6,199 nucleotides of DNA from JAFGCN01 sp964547015 (GTDB lineage: Archaea > Aenigmatarchaeota > Aenigmatarchaeia > QMZS01), in contig CAZJKT010000029.1 in assembly GCA_964547015.1 (NCBI GenBank), positions 1 through 6,199 of the forward strand, in the 5' to 3' direction. Below, one piece after another: positions 1 through 5,623 of this stretch. The notes beneath the pieces are model-generated. The model had not been told where the DNA came from, did no database searches, and saw only the letters and a list, made by a program, of their open reading frames with translations. Made by a program: the position numbers and the translations under genes. The stretch's first letter is position 1. Each line of letters starts with the position of its first letter.

Positions 1-136
1 GTCCTGAGGACTTTCCAAGAAACATTGCAAGCATCAATAGGACGAATATTGCTAAGGCGATTATAATTACGGAGTTTACAGGGAGGGTGATTCCTCGCCG
101 CAAATTTCCGGATAGTTCCCCTATTGGCTCCGCCAT
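1..136 (-). CDS. Small single-TM protein with pilin-like N-terminus, 3' truncated by window edge
   Basis: The frame opens with ATG at 136-134 and stays open for 45 codons to the left edge, so only the N-terminus is visible. It has a short polar leader (residues 1-15, ending Leu-Arg-Arg-Gly), then an uninterrupted hydrophobic segment at about residues 16-41 and Gly-Lys-Ser-Ser-Gly. A basic pair plus Gly directly before a long hydrophobic stretch resembles archaeal class III (prepilin peptidase/PibD) signals, although the usual Glu at +5 is absent (Val here). It could equally be an ordinary signal anchor. It begins 27 nt after the stop of the permease on the same strand, so it probably belongs to the same transcription unit. 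No clear Shine-Dalgarno sequence precedes the ATG. Function unknown; the call that it is coding rests on the continuous open frame, the membrane-protein composition and the operon position. Confidence 0.6.
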   Translation of the reverse strand, partial: MAEPIGELSGNLRRGITLPVNSVIIIALAIFVLLMLAMFLGKSSG

Positions 137-163
137 AATAGTATTTTTGTCTAAAATATATGC

Positions 164-1378
164 TTATTCATACCTGAGCGCATCAACCGGGTTGAGATTT
201 GCGGCGCTTCTTGCGGGAAAAAGCCCTGAAAGCGCCCCGACAAAAAAGGAGAACAAAAGCGCCCCAATTATAAGCTCAATGCTGATTGACGCCTGGAGTA
301 TTCCATACCCGGCGCTTGCCGCGCCCCATTCAACAAGCTTTGCAATAGCTACACCTATGGCCACCCCAAAAACTCCGCCGATAAAGCCCAAAAGCCCCGA
401 CTCAAAAAGAAAAAGCATAGTTATATGGGAATTTTTTGCCCCAATAGCCTTCATTACCCCGATATCCCTTGTTCGCTCAAGGACAGAGGTGTACATCGAA
501 TTCATTATGCCTACGCCGCCGACAAGAAGCGAAATCGCCGCAATACCTATTAAAAATGCCTGAACAACCCCAAAAATAGATGAGAAAGCCTCCATAAGCT
601 GCTCGGCAGAGGAAATTGTGAAGTCCTCCTCCCCTTCCTTTACATTCCTTGAGCGGCGCAGGTCTTTTTCTATCGCAGCCCTCACATCATCATTCTCAAA
701 TCCGTCCTGCACCTGAACATATATCACAGCAAAGGATTCCCTTCCGCCCATTGCTTCCCTATAACCCTCAAGAGGCAGATAAATCATTGCATCATCCTGG
801 GGGTTTCCTACGGTATCATATATTCCGACCACCCGAAAGGACACATTGCCCACCTCAATCCTATCCCTTATCCGCACATCCTTTGAGAATATCCTGCTCT
901 GAGTATATGTATAACCCACAACCGCAGAATATTTATCCCCCGGCCGAAGCTCCCGGCCTTCCAAAATTTTTACTCCTGTAGAGCCCATAAGGTCTTGCGT
1001 GTCCCTGTCAACCTCCATCCCAAAAACATAAGCAAAAGAGGACTCATCATTGAATTTTGCCCTCCCCATGCTGTACTGAAAGCCCGCCGCATATTTTACA
1101 CCCCTGACACTCCGGATAACCCTTAAATCATCATCAGTAAGCTCTGCTGAAGACATTCCGCCCATTGCAGACGCAATTCCCCCTCCGGGCATGACAGTCA
1201 GAATATTTGTTCCAAGCATCTCAAACTGCTCATTAATTGAGTTTTGGAGACCCTGGCCGACAGAAATCAAGGAAACTACCGCCGCAATCCCAATAAAAAT
1301 CCCGACAATTGTAAGCTTGCTCCTAAGCGAGCGGTGCATAAGGTTGCCCAAGGCAAGCCTAAACAAATCAGAAATCAT
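164..1378 (-). CDS. MacB/LolE-like ABC transporter permease (FtsX family)
   Basis: This is the membrane subunit of a MacB-type ABC transporter, 404 residues, the usual size for a stand-alone permease of this family. A cytoplasmic N-terminal stretch (LFRLALGNLMHRSLRSK) leads into TM1 at about residues 22-40. A large extracytoplasmic MacB periplasmic-core-like domain follows at about 45-265, then three TM helices at about 270-291, 322-347 and 366-384. The loop after TM2 carries the typical coupling motif ERTRDIGVMKAIGA (301-314), and the protein ends with the family signature GLFPARSAANLNPVDALRYE. TM1 plus three C-terminal TMs is the standard FtsX/MacB topology. No ATPase is fused; the likely partner is the ATPase at 4814-5590. 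The ATG overlaps the stop of the upstream exported-protein gene as ATGA, suggesting translational coupling. The substrate (peptide, lipid or lipoprotein) cannot be inferred. Confidence 0.93.
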   Translation of the reverse strand: MISDLFRLALGNLMHRSLRSKLTIVGIFIGIAAVVSLISVGQGLQNSINEQFEMLGTNILTVMPGGGIASAMGGMSSAELTDDDLRVIRSVRGVKYAAGFQYSMGRAKFNDESSFAYVFGMEVDRDTQDLMGSTGVKILEGRELRPGDKYSAVVGYTYTQSRIFSKDVRIRDRIEVGNVSFRVVGIYDTVGNPQDDAMIYLPLEGYREAMGGRESFAVIYVQVQDGFENDDVRAAIEKDLRRSRNVKEGEEDFTISSAEQLMEAFSSIFGVVQAFLIGIAAISLLVGGVGIMNSMYTSVLERTRDIGVMKAIGAKNSHITMLFLFESGLLGFIGGVFGVAIGVAIAKLVEWGAASAGYGILQASISIELIIGALLFSFFVGALSGLFPARSAANLNPVDALRYE

Positions 1379-2592
1379 TTTTTCTTCTTTCGCCTTTTAT
1401 AAAGCCAGTATCCTATTGCTGCAAGCAAAATTACCGCAAGCAAAAGTCCGGTGTTGCCCTGCGGCGAAACCAGGCCGTACCGGCTTAATTCGTCCTGAGT
1501 ATATATCCTTACATTAACCGCCTGCTCTTCAGAGTGGGCATTATTATTTGCGTCGCGATAGCTTATCTCAAAAATCAGCGGCAGGGCGCCTCCTGCAGGT
1601 TGGCTCTCCCCTACATAAATATCAAAATCCGCGGAGTCAAAGTCGTCAGACTTGAGGTTCCCTATATAGATTTGGGGCGCGGATATTATATCGTAATCGC
1701 CTTCCTTTAGCTCAAGGGTAAGCAATTTTGCATCGGCCAGCCCCTTATTTACAATATTTACCCTGACAGAGCCTTTTTTTCCGGGGACAAGGATATCCGA
1801 ATTGTCCAGGCCAAGCTCAATTTCAGGCTCTGCGCACACAAGAAGAGTAATATAATCTTTCTTAGTGTGCAAAACCCCTTCAAGAGTCTGGTAGGATAAC
1901 TCCACAGGCACCTTATAGGGCATGCATTCCGCAACCGGAGAAACCATAAGCTCAAACTCAATTTCCCGGGTTTCGCCGCCGCCCATAAGGGCTATTTTCT
2001 TTTTTGCGGTGGAGTTTATCGGGTAGAAAGGCAGGCCTGAAATATCCAAATTCACAAATATGCCTCTTAGGGTTGTGTCCCCGTCATTTTTAAGGGTTAT
2101 TATCAAAGGTGTGGCTCCTCCCGGCGGAACATGTTCGCTAAGCGCAGAAACAATATCCAGATTCACATCAAGGCTCCTGATATCTATTTTTATGGATTTT
2201 CTGACCCAAACGCTTCTATCCCCCGTAGAATATGCGAGGGTAATCTCATTTTCGCCTTCGATTGCATTGTCAGCCACCCTCAGCTTATAATCTATATATG
2301 CATTGTCCTTTCCCTCAAGAGTCCTTATGTCTCTTGTCGCATTTTCGCTTGGGTCCAATTCAAAGGGATACTTTGGCTCCAAAATAACCTGAAGATTTTT
2401 AGCCGGCTCAGTCCCCAGGTTTTCTACATTAATCCATACCCGAAGATAGCCTCCCGGCTGGGCAGGAAGTGGTTCATACCTTAAAGTGTTTACCGCTATT
2501 GCCGCAAAATTATAATCTGATGCAAAGATAATGCCTGCAGGAAAGGCAATGATTGCCAACATCAATAAGCCCAAAATTCTTGAAAATGACAT
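1375..2592 (-). CDS. Exported, membrane-anchored COG1361/CARDB-like protein
   Basis: The protein has 405 residues. A hydrophobic signal peptide (about 1-24, ending GIIFA) precedes an all-beta ectodomain. The ectodomain shows roughly three Ig-like/CARDB-type repeats (about 30-135, 145-250 and 255-365), each with the alternating pattern 'valuable for adhesion-like beta domains' such as VWINVENLGTEPAKNLQV, LIITLKNDGDTTLRGIFVNL and VNIVNKGLADAKLLTLEL. A C-terminal TM helix (about 381-398) ends in RRKKKK, so the ectodomain should face outside with a short basic cytoplasmic tail. This architecture matches archaeal COG1361 'S-layer domain' proteins, which are often found beside MacB-like permeases. 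It directly precedes and overlaps the permease by 4 nt, so it may act as the extracytoplasmic adaptor or substrate receptor that MacA provides in bacteria; that role is inference. The start is supported by the signal peptide beginning right at this Met. No strong Shine-Dalgarno is visible. Confidence 0.85.
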   Translation of the reverse strand: MSFSRILGLLMLAIIAFPAGIIFASDYNFAAIAVNTLRYEPLPAQPGGYLRVWINVENLGTEPAKNLQVILEPKYPFELDPSENATRDIRTLEGKDNAYIDYKLRVADNAIEGENEITLAYSTGDRSVWVRKSIKIDIRSLDVNLDIVSALSEHVPPGGATPLIITLKNDGDTTLRGIFVNLDISGLPFYPINSTAKKKIALMGGGETREIEFELMVSPVAECMPYKVPVELSYQTLEGVLHTKKDYITLLVCAEPEIELGLDNSDILVPGKKGSVRVNIVNKGLADAKLLTLELKEGDYDIISAPQIYIGNLKSDDFDSADFDIYVGESQPAGGALPLIFEISYRDANNNAHSEEQAVNVRIYTQDELSRYGLVSPQGNTGLLLAVILLAAIGYWLYKRRKKKK

Positions 2593-2610
2593 AATAATCT
2601 AAATTAATTG

Positions 2611-2620
2611 TATTTATTAT
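2611..2620 (-). promoter_or_regulatory. Possible archaeal TATA box for the exported-protein/permease genes
   Basis: Read on the minus strand this is ATAATAAATA, centred about 24 nt upstream of the ATG at 2592. Archaeal TATA boxes usually lie about 26 nt before the transcription start, so this position would give an essentially leaderless mRNA, which fits the lack of a Shine-Dalgarno sequence. It is an AT-rich region and the call rests on position only. Confidence 0.25.
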
Positions 2621-2674
2621 CTTACGATGGATTTTATGCCTTAATGGGGCAGAATTGCTGTCAGTTGCCCTAGC

Positions 2675-2700
2675 TGATATATGATACCCTACATATATCA
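2675..2700. repeat. Perfect 9-bp inverted repeat
   Basis: TGATATATG (2675-2683) is the exact reverse complement of CATATATCA (2692-2700), with an 8-nt spacer ATACCCTA. The right arm lies inside the first copy of the 25-bp tandem repeat, so the left arm could also pair with the identical arm in the second copy (2717-2725). It may be an operator-like dyad or a small hairpin. A CTAG site ends one base before it. The AT-rich arms mean chance is possible. Confidence 0.5.
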
Positions 2701-2732
2701 ATAGACAGATACCCTACATATATCAATAGACA
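2683..2732. repeat. Perfect tandem duplication, 2 x 25 bp
   Basis: Copy 1 is 2683-2707 and copy 2 is 2708-2732. Both begin GATACCCTACATATATC and end AATAGACA, with no mismatch and no spacer. The identity stops at both outer ends: the base before copy 1 differs from the base before copy 2, and AAAACC follows copy 2. Each unit contains CATATATCA, which looks like a TATA element, so the pair could be iterated operator or promoter sites. A recent slippage duplication would look the same. Two copies without a spacer rule out a CRISPR array. Confidence 0.9.
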
Positions 2733-2756
2733 AAACCAAGTTCAGATATTTGTAAA

Positions 2757-2927
2757 ATGACTGTAGTATATTATTCAAAATGTTTTGATGGAAAATTACC
2801 TATGTTTGTGAAGCCGTATATGTATGATATTATAACCTATTGTCTGAACCGGCAGGCAAAGTCGAGGAATGGAAAAATATACAAAAGCATCTGTTATTTT
2901 TCGCTACCCTCTTGCTTAAGTATATGA
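2757..2927 (+). CDS. Doubtful small ORF (56 aa) upstream of the endonuclease gene
   Basis: An ATG at 2757 opens a frame of 56 codons closed by TGA at 2925-2927, starting MTVVYYSKCFDGKLPMFVKP and ending FSLPSCLSI. It lies 24 nt after the tandem repeat and ends 32 nt before the endonuclease start on the same strand. I recognise no family and see no helix-turn-helix of the kind found in R-M controller (C) proteins. Five Cys residues and many Tyr are consistent either with a tiny real protein or with translated AT-rich noncoding DNA. No Shine-Dalgarno is visible. It is listed because its position, between repeats and an endonuclease gene, is where a controller gene would be expected. Confidence 0.2.
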   Translation: MTVVYYSKCFDGKLPMFVKPYMYDIITYCLNRQAKSRNGKIYKSICYFSLPSCLSI

Positions 2928-2928
2928 T
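2919..2928 (+). promoter_or_regulatory. Possible TATA box for the endonuclease gene
   Basis: AGTATATGAT is centred about 37 nt before the ATG at 2960. With archaeal spacing the transcript would start near 2949, leaving a leader of about 10 nt. A second AT-rich element, TATAATATAGG (2938-2949 region), is too close to the start codon for an archaeal TATA box. Evidence is positional only. Confidence 0.25.
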
Positions 2929-2959
2929 TTAGATAGATTATAATATAGGTATTAGAGAA

Positions 2960-3595
2960 ATGCCAAAGGAGTGGGTTTTAAACAGCGCAAATATGCGTTG
3001 GGGGCTGAACAGGAAAAAACAGGTGGGCGCAGTATCTGAAGAAATACGGAAGTGCGCTCCAAGGAAAATCGATGACTGGGAGGACTACTATTACAAGAAT
3101 GTCTACTCAAAGGACCACTTGATAGATCTTGGCAGAAAGCTTTATGTAAAAGTCAGTGAAGTTATAAGGGCAGAAATAGACGATATTTCAGAGGAAGATT
3201 GCATAAATTTTGTCATAAACCTTGTAATAAACCGGACTTATGAAGGATATGTCTCAGAGAAAGAAACAATTTATGGTCAATTGCAGGATATTTTGGGTAT
3301 AAATATTGAGCCTGCGCCTGATGAATGGGACCGGAGATTCAATGTAGATTTTTTCATAAAAGTGAGCGGTAAAAGTATTGGTCTGCAGATTAAGCCTACC
3401 GGCTATGCATATATCCCTCAGATAATAAACGAAAGAAGCCAGCAAAAAGAAACGCACGACCGATTTATGAAGAAATACGGCGGGAAGGTCTTCTATGTCT
3501 TCTCCGTAAAAGATGAAAAGACAGGCAAGAAGATAATAGCCAATAGTGGAGTTATTGATGAGTTAAGGGCCGAAATAAAGAGACTTTCTCAGTAA
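2960..3595 (+). CDS. MjaI-family type II restriction endonuclease (expected target CTAG)
   Basis: The enzyme should cut double-stranded DNA at unmethylated CTAG. The 211-residue sequence carries features I recognise from the MjaI restriction endonuclease family (Pfam RE_MjaI): N-terminal EWVLNSANMRWGLNRKKQVG, DLGRKLYVKV (56-65), EEDCINFVINLVINRTYEGY (78-97), TIYGQL (103-108) and the EWDRRFNVDFFIKV core (122-135). Asp130 followed by the strand ending GLQIKP (Gln143, Lys145) looks like a PD-(D/E)XK site in which Gln replaces the acidic residue; that assignment is my inference. The ATG is the first in frame after a stop at 2930-2932 and matches the family's N-terminus. The gene faces the methyltransferase gene and overlaps its end by 7 nt, the expected R-M pairing. 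The target is inferred from the family, not from this sequence. Confidence 0.9.
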   Translation: MPKEWVLNSANMRWGLNRKKQVGAVSEEIRKCAPRKIDDWEDYYYKNVYSKDHLIDLGRKLYVKVSEVIRAEIDDISEEDCINFVINLVINRTYEGYVSEKETIYGQLQDILGINIEPAPDEWDRRFNVDFFIKVSGKSIGLQIKPTGYAYIPQIINERSQQKETHDRFMKKYGGKVFYVFSVKDEKTGKKIIANSGVIDELRAEIKRLSQ

Positions 3596-4626
3596 GTATG
3601 TTCAGCCTCAAATAGCCCTTCACCGATTTTCACGACCCCTTTCAACTTAGGTATGCTAAGCTTTGTCTCCTGATTGGTTACAACAGGAAAATTGTAATTC
3701 TTGTTTATATATTTTTCCTCTCCTTCCGGAATCTTCCCTTTGATAAAATCAAGATGTTTTTTTATCCGCAAGTCGTTTCTTTCATTAGCTATATCCCTTA
3801 TATGGTTTAATCTATCTTCTATCAGGCTCTTAAAGTTTGCATCTATCTCATAGCCAATACTGTTCCTTGCTGAAGCAACCGCAGCCAGAGTAGTTGTTCC
3901 TGTACCTAGATAGGGATCCAAAACTGTGTCCCCCTGAACAGAGAACATATTTATGAGACGGTAGGCCAGCTCGATAGGGTATGCCGCGCTTCTTTCTCTC
4001 ACTTTACTGTGGTTTAGCTTTTGAAAAACGCCGTTTATATCCCTCCATTTATCGGAAAACCATATATTTCTCTCTTCCCAAAAAAAGGCACTTTTCTGCC
4101 GATTCGCTTTTTCTTCAAGTCTTTTAAATTCCCGTTTACCCCCCTTTCTTAATATTAAGATATGCTCATGTTCGAGAGTTACATAGGCGCCTACAGGCAA
4201 CATTCCGGAACCCATAAATTTGTCAGGTTTATTTGTCTCCTTAATCCATAAAATTTCCGGCAGGGCATGAAAGCCGATACTTAAACAAAAGTTAAGAACT
4301 CGAGCATGATTGGTATATATCTGAAACCGGCCTTTCATGCTGCGGGTAGCATCACCTACATTTATACAGGCAATTCCGCCAACCTTCAAGACACGATAAA
4401 TCTCCGCCCAAGCCTTATCCAGTTCCTTATGCATCAATTCAAAAGCCTTTTCCCCATCTTCGTCTTTTATGGCCTTTGCAATAGCCGGATTCTGCTCTGA
4501 GAACAGGTCATCCCACATCTGTATCATGGGATAGGGTGGCGAGGTTATCATTAAATCCACACTTTCACACCCAATATGGTACATATTGCGCGCATCATCC
4601 AAAATAATTTGGTGCTTAGATTTCAT
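3589..4626 (-). CDS. N4-cytosine DNA methyltransferase, MjaI-type (expected target CTAG)
   Basis: This 345-residue protein should transfer methyl from S-adenosylmethionine to the target cytosine and protect the host from the adjacent endonuclease. Catalytic motif IV TSPPYP (28-33) comes before the AdoMet-binding motif I DPYLGTGTT (237-245), followed by GYEID (258-262). That order, with a large middle region (about 100-210) for target recognition, is the beta-class arrangement. SPPY is typical of N4-cytosine and some N6-adenine enzymes; the MjaI-like partner points to m4C in CTAG. VLKVGGIACINVGDA (79-93) fits the strand after motif IV. The roughly 80 residues after GYEID form a charged C-terminal extension. 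The start ATG is overlapped by the stop of a five-codon mini-ORF. The gene lies 187 nt downstream of the ATPase gene on the same strand, so read-through from that operon could express it. It contains one CTAG itself (3906-3909). Confidence 0.92.
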   Translation of the reverse strand: MKSKHQIILDDARNMYHIGCESVDLMITSPPYPMIQMWDDLFSEQNPAIAKAIKDEDGEKAFELMHKELDKAWAEIYRVLKVGGIACINVGDATRSMKGRFQIYTNHARVLNFCLSIGFHALPEILWIKETNKPDKFMGSGMLPVGAYVTLEHEHILILRKGGKREFKRLEEKANRQKSAFFWEERNIWFSDKWRDINGVFQKLNHSKVRERSAAYPIELAYRLINMFSVQGDTVLDPYLGTGTTTLAAVASARNSIGYEIDANFKSLIEDRLNHIRDIANERNDLRIKKHLDFIKGKIPEGEEKYINKNYNFPVVTNQETKLSIPKLKGVVKIGEGLFEAEHTY

Positions 4627-4640
4627 TCTTTCAGTCCCAT
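4623..4640 (-). other. Five-codon mini-ORF whose stop overlaps the methyltransferase start
   Basis: On the minus strand ATG at 4640-4638 reads Met-Gly-Leu-Lys-Glu and stops at TGA 4625-4623, which overlaps the methyltransferase ATG (4626-4624) as ATGA. It is too short to be a functional protein but could couple or dampen translation of the methyltransferase. Chance is quite possible. Confidence 0.3.
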
Positions 4641-4813
4641 AAATAAAAATAGTCTATTTCTTATAGATTAGTTGTTGGAAACCTCTGATTCGTGAGTGGG
4701 CATATTCCCCTAAAGCTTGACAAAACGTAACTCCAAATGCAACAAAACGCGTCGATAATTGGTAGATAACCGTCTTGCCCCTAATTTCGTCTCTGTTAGC
4801 AATAGGCTCCTCA
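4627..4813. other. Intergenic stretch between methyltransferase and ATPase genes; possible insertion scar
   Basis: The 187 nt follow tandem stops (TAG TGA) of the ATPase gene and precede the methyltransferase start. No T-run terminator, tRNA or inverted repeat of note was seen. On the minus strand one frame is open from inside the ATPase tail down to TAG at 4656-4654, and its intergenic part reads like ordinary protein (for example YQLSTRFVAFGVTFCQALGE). I cannot tie it to a family; it may be chance or a gene remnant left at the right boundary of the R-M cassette. Confidence 0.4.
4641..4653 (-). promoter_or_regulatory. Possible TATA box for the methyltransferase gene
   Basis: Read on the minus strand this is ACTATTTTTATTT, about 15-27 nt before the ATG at 4626, compatible with a nearly leaderless archaeal transcript. 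A second candidate, TCTATAAGAA, lies about 35-40 nt upstream. Both are simple AT-rich strings. Confidence 0.2.
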
Positions 4814-5590
4814 CTACACCCGGGGCTTTTTTGCAGCTTTTTCCTTAAGTTTTTGCCCCCTCCGCGCACCCTCTTTTTTCATGGCGGTTTCCTTAAAAGG
4901 CGGCTTCGAGCATTTTCCCGATTCGCTTAGAATTTTTCCGTCCCTTAGGTAAATTACCCTGTCCGCATAGCAGGTAAGGTCTGTGTCGTGAGTAACTACA
5001 ATAATGGTTTTTCCCTGTTTGTGTATATTTTCTAAAATATCCATAACCTGCTTGCCCCTTCTTGTGTCAAGGTTTCCTGTCGGCTCGTCAGCAATGACTA
5101 TTTTTGGGTCGGAGACAAGCGCCCTTGCCACAGCCACCCTTTGGCGCTCTCCCCCCGAAAGCTCGGTCGGGCGGTGGCCCAGCCGGTGCTCAAGCTCAAC
5201 CATCTTTGCGATTTCGGCCGCCTTTTTTCGCCTATCACTCTCAGAGATGCCCTGAAAAAGCAGGGGAAGGGCAATATTTTCAAGGACGGTCATAGTCGGG
5301 ATTAGGTTAAATGTCTGAAACACAAAACCCACCTTTTTTCCTCTTGTTACCGCCAAATCACTTTCAGTAAGTCGGGTAATGTCGGTGCCGTCAAGGAAAA
5401 TCTTGCCAACAGAGGGGAAATCCAGGCAGCCCACCATATGCATCATTGTAGATTTTCCCGAACCTGAAGCGCCAAGAATCATAACGAACTCGCCTTTCTC
5501 GATTTTTATGTTCACGCCGTCAAGGGCGTGAACTTTGCTGTCCCCCATCTCGTAAATCTTCGAGACATTTTTGAGCTCTATTATTGGCAT
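4814..5590 (-). CDS. LolD/MacB-type ABC transporter ATP-binding subunit
   Basis: This cytoplasmic ATPase powers a MacB/LolCDE-type transporter. It has 258 residues with every nucleotide-binding element intact: Walker A GASGSGKST (40-48), Q-loop Gln92 in VFQTFNLIP, signature LSGGERQRVAVARAL (144-158), Walker B IVIADE (164-169), D-loop GNLD (172-175) and H-loop His201 in VVTHD. FQTFNLIPTMTVLENIALP is characteristic of the MacB/LolD/YknY group. The last 30 or so residues form a Lys/Arg-rich tail (KETAMKKEGARRGQ, KEKAAKKPRV) beyond the usual end of the domain. The frame closes with tandem stops TAG TGA. The start at 5590 gives the normal N-terminus MPIIELKNVSKIYEMG. The upstream unidentified gene ends 33 nt before it. 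Its natural permease partner is probably the one at 164-1378, now separated from it by the R-M pair. Confidence 0.95.
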   Translation of the reverse strand: MPIIELKNVSKIYEMGDSKVHALDGVNIKIEKGEFVMILGASGSGKSTMMHMVGCLDFPSVGKIFLDGTDITRLTESDLAVTRGKKVGFVFQTFNLIPTMTVLENIALPLLFQGISESDRRKKAAEIAKMVELEHRLGHRPTELSGGERQRVAVARALVSDPKIVIADEPTGNLDTRRGKQVMDILENIHKQGKTIIVVTHDTDLTCYADRVIYLRDGKILSESGKCSKPPFKETAMKKEGARRGQKLKEKAAKKPRV

Positions 5591-5623
5591 AATCTTATTG
5601 GTTTTTTGGGCTTAAGAACAAGA

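Larger units (their letters stand above)
2593..2959. other. AT-rich intergenic control region between exported-protein gene and endonuclease gene
   Basis: This 367-nt gap separates the divergently transcribed COG1361-like gene (minus) and the endonuclease gene (plus). It is visibly richer in A and T than the transporter genes. It holds a CTAG tetranucleotide at 2670-2673, a 9-bp inverted repeat, a perfect 25-bp tandem duplication, TATA-like boxes facing both genes and a doubtful 56-codon ORF, each listed separately. No tRNA-like or CRISPR-like structure was found. It probably also contains the left boundary of the inserted restriction-modification cassette. Confidence 0.7.

Noticed and set aside
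87..563. Plus-strand 158-codon frame opposite the permease
   Set aside because: It is antisense to the conserved C-terminal TM region of the permease; its Pro/Ser/Ile-rich composition is typical of a reverse-strand shadow.
2647..2670. GGGCA...TGCCC stem as a terminator or operator
   Set aside because: Only a 5-bp stem with a 14-nt loop and no T-run; expected by chance.
2510..2701. Minus-strand 63-codon frame crossing the start of the exported-protein gene
   Set aside because: It overlaps the signal-peptide coding region in another frame, runs across the tandem repeat and has no recognisable domain or start context.
2683..2732. CRISPR array
   Set aside because: There are only two copies, directly abutting with no spacer.
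2593..4813. Target-site duplication or terminal inverted repeats flanking the R-M block
   Set aside because: Only short AT-rich matches such as TAATCTA in opposite orientation were found near the two ends; these are too short to mean anything.
4627..4813. tRNA gene as an integration site
   Set aside because: No T-arm consensus or cloverleaf pairing was visible on either strand.
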